Part shown: in pieces, positions 59,106 to 64,000 of the stretch
Position numbering within the stretch: the stretch's first letter is position 1
Layout of the letters: each line of letters begins with the position of its first letter
NCBI RefSeq assembly: GCF_001541315.1
Contig: NZ_LMVK01000015.1
Coordinates: 1-64,000, forward strand
Direction: 5' to 3'
Origin: Agrobacterium tumefaciens str. B6
GTDB lineage: Bacteria > Pseudomonadota > Alphaproteobacteria > Rhizobiales > Rhizobiaceae
Length of the DNA stretch: 64,000 nucleotides
Position numbers and translations under genes: made by a program
Notes under the pieces: model-generated
The model's input: the letters and a program-made list of their open reading frames with translations, nothing else
Told to the model about the DNA's origin: nothing
Databases searched by the model: none

Positions 59106-60482
59106 ATGCCTGACCTGTCCCCTTCTCTCATCCAATCCCTAGGGTACCTCCTCGGGGAGCGTCTTTCAACCTCCCTGGCACTGCGCGAGCAGCATGGGCG
59201 CGGCGAAGCGCATCATGCAGCCGTGTTTCCCGACGCGGTCGCTTTCGCTGAAACCACCTCCGAAGTATCCGAGATCGTGCGGCTATGCGCAGCGGAAGGG
59301 GTGCCCGTCATCGCTTTCGGCGCCGGCACCTCGCTCGAGGGGCATTTGACGGCTGTCAATGGCGGGGTCTCGATCGACCTTTCGCGGATGTCGACGATAA
59401 CCCGTATCAGCAGTGAGGATCTGGATTGCACGGTTGAGGCCGGCGTCACGCGGGAGCAGTTGAACACATATCTGCGCGACATGGGATTGTTCTTTCCCAT
59501 CGACCCTGGCGCAAACGCCTCGATTGGCGGCATGGCCGCAACCCGCGCTTCCGGCACCAATGCCGTCCGCTACGGAACGATGCGGGAAAACGTGCTCGGG
59601 CTGACTGTGGTGCTGCCGACCGGTCAGATCATCAGAACCGGCGGTCGCGCCAGAAAATCTTCCGCCGGATATGATCTGACGCGGTTATTTGTAGGCTCGG
59701 AAGGAACGCTGGGGATCATCACCGAAATAACGCTTCGTCTCTACGGAATACCGGAAACCATCTCGGCGGCGCTCTGCTCTTTCGAGAGCGTCGAACAGGC
59801 GGTGGCATCAGCCATTCAGGTCGTGCAGCTGGGCATCCCGGTCGCCCGCATGGAGCTTATGGACCGTGGCCTGATCAGGGCCGTCAACGCCTATTCCGGG
59901 CTGGACCTGAAGATCGAGGACACGTTGGCTTTCGAGTTTCATGGCTCACCCGCCGGCGTTCAGGAACAGGTCGACATGGTATCCGCCATCGTGGAGGAAC
60001 ATGGCGGCAAGGATTTCGAGTGGGCCAATGCACCCGAAGAACGCAATCGACTCTGGAAAGCGAGACATAACGCGTTTTACGCCGTCGTATCGCAGAGGCC
60101 AAACGCCAAAGGCTGGTCATCGGATGTCTGTGTCCCGGTCTCACAACTCAGCAATTGCATATTAAAGACCCGCGAACTTCTGAAGGATTGCAGCGTGCCG
60201 GCGGCTATCCTCGGCCATGTCGGCGACGGCAATTATCATGTTGTCTTTGCGGTCGATCCCGACAATGCGGAAGAGCTCGGCGAAGTGGCGGCCATCAACA
60301 AGAAGATGGTGCAATATGCCCTCTCCATCGGCGGCACCTCGACCGGCGAACACGGCGTCGGCACCGGGAAAATCGCTTATCTGCGCGAGGAACATGGCGA
60401 CGCGGTTGATCTGATGGCGCTCATCAAACATGCGGTCGACCCTGCCGGCATCATGAATCCGGGGAAAATCCTGCCGAAATAG
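59106..60482 (+). CDS. FAD-linked oxidase (GlcD/D-lactate dehydrogenase type)
   Basis: 458 residues. PCMH/VAO-fold FAD domain with GAGTSLEGHLTAVNGGVSIDL near 75 and IDPGANASIGGMAATRASGTNAVRYGT near 140; C-terminal cap ending GIMNPGKILPK. Oxidises D-2-hydroxy acids such as D-lactate or D-2-hydroxyglutarate with quinone or cytochrome c as acceptor. Positioned between the isomerase and sulfoxide reductase genes. Confidence 0.9.
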   Translation: MPDLSPSLIQSLGYLLGERLSTSLALREQHGRGEAHHAAVFPDAVAFAETTSEVSEIVRLCAAEGVPVIAFGAGTSLEGHLTAVNGGVSIDLSRMSTITRISSEDLDCTVEAGVTREQLNTYLRDMGLFFPIDPGANASIGGMAATRASGTNAVRYGTMRENVLGLTVVLPTGQIIRTGGRARKSSAGYDLTRLFVGSEGTLGIITEITLRLYGIPETISAALCSFESVEQAVASAIQVVQLGIPVARMELMDRGLIRAVNAYSGLDLKIEDTLAFEFHGSPAGVQEQVDMVSAIVEEHGGKDFEWANAPEERNRLWKARHNAFYAVVSQRPNAKGWSSDVCVPVSQLSNCILKTRELLKDCSVPAAILGHVGDGNYHVVFAVDPDNAEELGEVAAINKKMVQYALSIGGTSTGEHGVGTGKIAYLREEHGDAVDLMALIKHAVDPAGIMNPGKILPK

Positions 60483-60520
60483 AATTGCCACGTTGCAATC
60501 CATGATCGTGAGGCCATGCG

Positions 60521-62863
60521 ATGAATCCCTTCAAGACTCACAGTTCCCACTGGGGTGCATTCTCCGGACGCTTTGCAAATGGGCGACTGGAGATAGAACC
60601 CCACCCCGGTGACCCGCATCCATCACCGCTTCTGGGCAATCTTCCAGCGATTGCCGACAGCCCCGTTCGCATCAGACGGCCTGCCGTCCGGCGGGGCTGG
60701 CTTGAACGCGAGACCGGCCACGCGCAGCGACGCGGCGCTGACGATTACGTCGAGGTCAGCTGGGCCGAAGCGACGAAGCTGGTCGCGGATGAGCTGAAAC
60801 GGGTCTATGACGATCATGGCCCGAGCGCCGTGTTCGGCGGCTCCTATGGCTGGTCGAGTGCCGGCCGGTTTCATCACGCACAAAGCCAGATTCACCGCTT
60901 TTTGAACGTCCTTGGCGGATATGTCCGGTCCGTCAACACGTATAGTTCCGGCGCTGCCATGGTCATAATCCCCCATGTGCTTGGACCGTATGACAGCTTC
61001 GACCGCAAGAGCGTGACCTGGGACGCGATCGAACGCAGCAGCGAGCTGGTGCTCGCCTTCGGTGGAATGGCGATCAAGAACGCCGATGTCCACGGTGGAG
61101 GGATCAGCACGCATTCCGTCCGGCAGAAACTGGCCGGCGCGAGCGCTCGCGGTGCACATTTCACATTCATCAGTCCGTTGGCAGACGATTTTCCGGGTGA
61201 TTTGAATGCCGAGTGGCTTCCCATTATTCCCGGTACGGACGTGGCGATGATGCTCGGGCTTGCTCATGTCCTCGTCGCGGAAGGACTGCACGACCGGGCG
61301 TTTCTGGAGCGTTATACGGCTGGATATGATCGGTTCGAGAACTATCTTCTTGGCAGGGAGGACGGCCAGCATAAAAACCCCGAATGGGCGGCCGCGATCT
61401 GCAACATCGCCCCGGAGACGATCCGCAAGCTGGCGCGAAAGATGGCCGGTTCCAGAACCCTGATCACGGTCAGCCATTCGCTGCAGCGGGCCGATTATGG
61501 CGAACAGCCGGTGTGGATGGGCATTGTCCTTGCCGCCATGCTTGGCCAGATCGGACTGGACGGCGGCGGATTTTCCTATTCCCTTGGCGCATTGGGCAAT
61601 ATCGGCAAGAACCTTCTCGCCGTTCCCTTGCCAACGCTACAGCAATTCAAAAATCCCGTGCCGGACTATATTCCCTGTGCGCGCATCGCCGATATGCTGC
61701 TTAATCCCGGCACCGAGTTTCATTACAACGGAAACGCACTCCGCTATCCCGATATCCGGCTTGTCTATTGGGCGGGTGGCAATCCATTTCACCATCATCA
61801 GGATATCAACCGGTTGCGGGCCGCTTTCCGGCGTCCCGAAACGATCATCGTCCACGAGTCGGCCTGGACCTCGACCGCGCGACATGCCGATATCGTGCTG
61901 CCCGCCACGACCACGCTTGAGCGTGACGACATCGGCGCCGCCGATCGCGATCCCCTGATGATCGCCATGAAGCGCCTGATCGCCCCTGTCGGCGAAGCAC
62001 GCGACGATTATGAGATATTCGCTGGGATTGCGCGGGAACTTGGCAGGTCCGATGCCTTTACCGAAAACCGCAACAGCAGAGAATGGCTCGCCTTCCTGTA
62101 CGAAACGACCCGTCAGGCGCTTGCGGCGGGCGGCCACGACGCGCCCGATTTTGAAACCTTCTGGGAGCGGGGGGAACTGCTTCTTCCGGTTAAACCCGAC
62201 GATGGTGGCCCGGCGCGCGCTTTCCTTGAGGGTCCCGGGACGAAGCCGCTGCCGACACCCTCAGGAAAAATCGAGATCTATTCCGAAACGGTCGAGGGTT
62301 TCGGTTATGAGGACTGCAAAGGTCATCCGCGCTGGTATCCCCCAAGAATGGAGACGCCCGATGACGCCCGCCTGCATCCCCTGTACCTCGTCTGCAATCA
62401 GCCATATCAACGTCTGCACAGCCAGCTGGACTATGGCGATTTCAGCCGTTCGACCAAGATCAGGGATCGGGAGCCTGTCCGCATCCATCCGGCCGATGCC
62501 GCGGCCCGCGGAATATCTGACGGCGACGTCGTCAGGCTTTTTAATGCGCGCGGCAGCTGCCTCGCTGGCGCCATCGTCAGTGAGGACGTCATGCCGGGGG
62601 TGATGCAGCTTGCCACCGGCGCATGGTTCGAGCCGCAGGATTCCGCTGACGACAATGCCATCTGCATCCATGGCAACCCCAATATCCTGACCCGCGACAT
62701 CGGCACTTCGAAACTGTCTCAGGGTTCGACCGGCCAGATCGCCAGGGTGGAGATTGAGCTTTTTACCGGTGATTTGCCGCCGGTCAGGATTTTCGAAGCC
62801 ATGACATTTGCCCTGCGTGACACGGCATCTTCGGCGCCGGGCCATCCTCAATCACCGGCGTGA
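60521..62863 (+). CDS. Molybdopterin-dependent sulfoxide/N-oxide reductase (BisC-like)
   Basis: 780 residues, DMSO-reductase family with no N-terminal iron-sulfur cluster and no Tat signal, so cytoplasmic like biotin sulfoxide reductase. The molybdenum serine is in NTYSSGA (S142). Other family stretches: HESAWTSTARHADIVLPATTTLERDDIGAADRDP and the C-terminal NQPYQRLHSQLDYG. Reduces biotin, methionine or related sulfoxides. Start after GTGAGG. Last gene of the run before the 398-bp gap. Confidence 0.9.
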   Translation: MNPFKTHSSHWGAFSGRFANGRLEIEPHPGDPHPSPLLGNLPAIADSPVRIRRPAVRRGWLERETGHAQRRGADDYVEVSWAEATKLVADELKRVYDDHGPSAVFGGSYGWSSAGRFHHAQSQIHRFLNVLGGYVRSVNTYSSGAAMVIIPHVLGPYDSFDRKSVTWDAIERSSELVLAFGGMAIKNADVHGGGISTHSVRQKLAGASARGAHFTFISPLADDFPGDLNAEWLPIIPGTDVAMMLGLAHVLVAEGLHDRAFLERYTAGYDRFENYLLGREDGQHKNPEWAAAICNIAPETIRKLARKMAGSRTLITVSHSLQRADYGEQPVWMGIVLAAMLGQIGLDGGGFSYSLGALGNIGKNLLAVPLPTLQQFKNPVPDYIPCARIADMLLNPGTEFHYNGNALRYPDIRLVYWAGGNPFHHHQDINRLRAAFRRPETIIVHESAWTSTARHADIVLPATTTLERDDIGAADRDPLMIAMKRLIAPVGEARDDYEIFAGIARELGRSDAFTENRNSREWLAFLYETTRQALAAGGHDAPDFETFWERGELLLPVKPDDGGPARAFLEGPGTKPLPTPSGKIEIYSETVEGFGYEDCKGHPRWYPPRMETPDDARLHPLYLVCNQPYQRLHSQLDYGDFSRSTKIRDREPVRIHPADAAARGISDGDVVRLFNARGSCLAGAIVSEDVMPGVMQLATGAWFEPQDSADDNAICIHGNPNILTRDIGTSKLSQGSTGQIARVEIELFTGDLPPVRIFEAMTFALRDTASSAPGHPQSPA

Positions 62864-63261
62864 GACGGCAATTTAAGGGCGTCTGAAACACCAATCCAAA
62901 CTGTCGGCAAAATGGCGATAAAATAATTCACTAAATCGATAGAAAAAGAACAACCAGTCTTTCTCCCTCACGCCTGACTGCTAGGTTATGGGCAAGATGA
63001 ACACCGCAACGAGGGACCGCGTCATGACTGGAATATGTAGAAGCGGGCGCGCTCCTCAGCCAAGCAGGCTTCCAGAAGCCGCTCGCTAACCCCGCGACGC
63101 CCAACCCGATCATCAATGAACTCCAGCATTCTCCCGCCCGGCTGAAAAGCCGGTGCGGCAACGGTTTGACGTGCGTTGTACCGATGGCAGCAGCAGTAGT
63201 CCGTCCGCAGGAGATGCAGAAATTGCAACGAAAAAAACTTTGAATTTATCAGGATCATACC
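62864..63261 (+). other. Leader region upstream of the second family-5 binding protein
   Basis: 398 bp with an AT-rich stretch (62920-62960) that could hold the promoter. A small frame at 62997-63089 (30 codons, or 21 codons from the ATG at 63024 that follows GAGGGA) encodes a peptide with one Cys and a stop well before the binding-protein gene. I list it as a possible leader ORF only. Confidence 0.4.
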
Positions 63262-64000
63262 ATGACAAAACGTTCTTTCTCATTCTCCCTGTCGCGTCGC
63301 CGGCTGCTTTTCACAGCCTCCTTGGCGGCCTCGGCCTCGCTGTTTTTATCGACAGTGGCACCTCTAAGCGCAGTGGCGGCGGATACGCCGCGCGATGGCG
63401 GTGACATCACGTTTCTGATCGATTCACTGGGCGACACGTGGATCCCCAACAACAGCGCCATCTCCAGTTTCCAGGGCCACATCTGGGGTCATGTTACGGA
63501 TAAGCTGCTTTACGTCGATGCCGAAGGCAAGGTCAGCCCCTGGCTTGCCGAACGCTGGGAGCAGAACGACACCGCAACGGAATTCACCCTGCACCTCAAA
63601 AGCGGCGTGACTTTCTCCGACGGCGAACCGCTTGATGCGAAGGCCGTCGTCGCCAATCTCGACATCTGGTATGCCGGCCGCAAGAACGAGGGGATCAACC
63701 CGATCGGCCTTTTCCCCAAGACCTATGATCGCGCGGAAGCGGTCGATGCCACGACGGTCAAGGTGTTCTTCAAGAAGCCGACGCTCGGTTTCATTCCGAC
63801 CCTTGGCTATCACGGTTCCATCCTGGTCTCCCCCAAAAGCATCGCCCAGCCTGCCAGCCAGCAGGCAGACCTCAGCAAGACCGCCGGTAGCGGACCTTAT
63901 GTGGTGGAGTCCTGGAAAGAGGGTGACCATGTCACTCTCGTCAAGCGCAAGGACTATAATTGGGGGCCCGCCGTAGTCGGCCATACCGGACCCGCCTATC
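63262..64000 (+). CDS. ABC transporter substrate-binding protein, family 5 (partial, cut by window end)
   Basis: Start of a second peptide/nickel-type binding protein, 246 codons visible and open at the end. Signal with twin-arginine character (SRRRLLFTASLAASASLFLS). Mature part GGDITFLIDSLGDTWIPNNSA and FTLHLKSGVTFSDGEPLDAKAVVAN fit family 5. Start after AGGAT. Likely begins a transporter operon continuing beyond the window, linked to the sulfoxide reductase locus. Confidence 0.9.
   Translation, partial: MTKRSFSFSLSRRRLLFTASLAASASLFLSTVAPLSAVAADTPRDGGDITFLIDSLGDTWIPNNSAISSFQGHIWGHVTDKLLYVDAEGKVSPWLAERWEQNDTATEFTLHLKSGVTFSDGEPLDAKAVVANLDIWYAGRKNEGINPIGLFPKTYDRAEAVDATTVKVFFKKPTLGFIPTLGYHGSILVSPKSIAQPASQQADLSKTAGSGPYVVESWKEGDHVTLVKRKDYNWGPAVVGHTGPAY

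Overview
The window looks like chromosomal or chromid DNA from an alphaproteobacterium of the Rhizobiaceae (Agrobacterium/Rhizobium type). Evidence: high GC; many ABC transporter operons paired with LysR, LacI, GntR/MocR and TetR regulators; a TGA-N9-TCA box of the kind bound by RirA; and rhizobial-style intergenic palindromes. I see no tRNA, rRNA, CRISPR array, transposase or phage gene.

Layout. (A) 132-5002, minus strand: a DUF2189 membrane protein, a small cytochrome c, and an A1-type cytochrome c oxidase (subunits II, I, III). (B) 5385-21215, minus strand: a long catabolic region. It runs lacI, Gfo/Idh/MocA dehydrogenase, CoA-transferase, enoyl-CoA hydratase, aldehyde dehydrogenase, a palindromic repeat, a glucose/mannose-type ABC transporter, two GMC oxidoreductases and a fumarate-reductase-like flavoprotein. 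The lacI gene carries a one-base frameshift, while two perfect palindromic operators in front of it are intact. (C) 21627-30349, plus strand: a UPF0303 protein, then a complete TonB/ABC ferric-siderophore uptake system with its own FecI sigma factor and FecR sensor. The receptor and fecR share a matching bipartite promoter, and fecI has a RirA-type operator. (D) 30375-41222, minus strand: a LysR regulator, then a ten-gene run of carbon-nitrogen hydrolase, RraA-like protein, Pot-type ABC transporter (four genes), a dehydrogenase pair resembling GlpA plus a pyridine-nucleotide oxidoreductase, and an FGGY kinase. Its substrate is not evident. (E) 41538-52390: small regulator/enzyme pairs (isochorismatase-like hydrolase with LysR, ABM monooxygenase with LysR), DinB, Nudix, PhzF, LysE exporter and glyoxalase-fold genes beside a MocR regulator, an aminoglycoside-nucleotidyltransferase-like gene, and LysR with an MFS transporter. 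(F) 52440-64000: a locus with a sulfur flavour. It contains a triple-rhodanese protein and a family-5 solute-binding protein on the minus strand. Divergent from these are a nitroreductase, a ketopantoate-reductase-like enzyme, TetR, an HCCA-isomerase-like enzyme, a D-lactate-dehydrogenase-like flavoprotein, a biotin/TMAO-type sulfoxide reductase, and a second family-5 binding protein cut by the window end.

How the genes work together. Region C is the clearest circuit. Low iron would relieve RirA repression of fecI. Substrate-loaded receptor would signal through its STN domain to FecR, and FecI would then fire the two matching promoters. Regions B and D are transport-plus-oxidation modules in which a solute is imported, phosphorylated or oxidised, and fed to central metabolism. 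Their substrates cannot be read from sequence alone.
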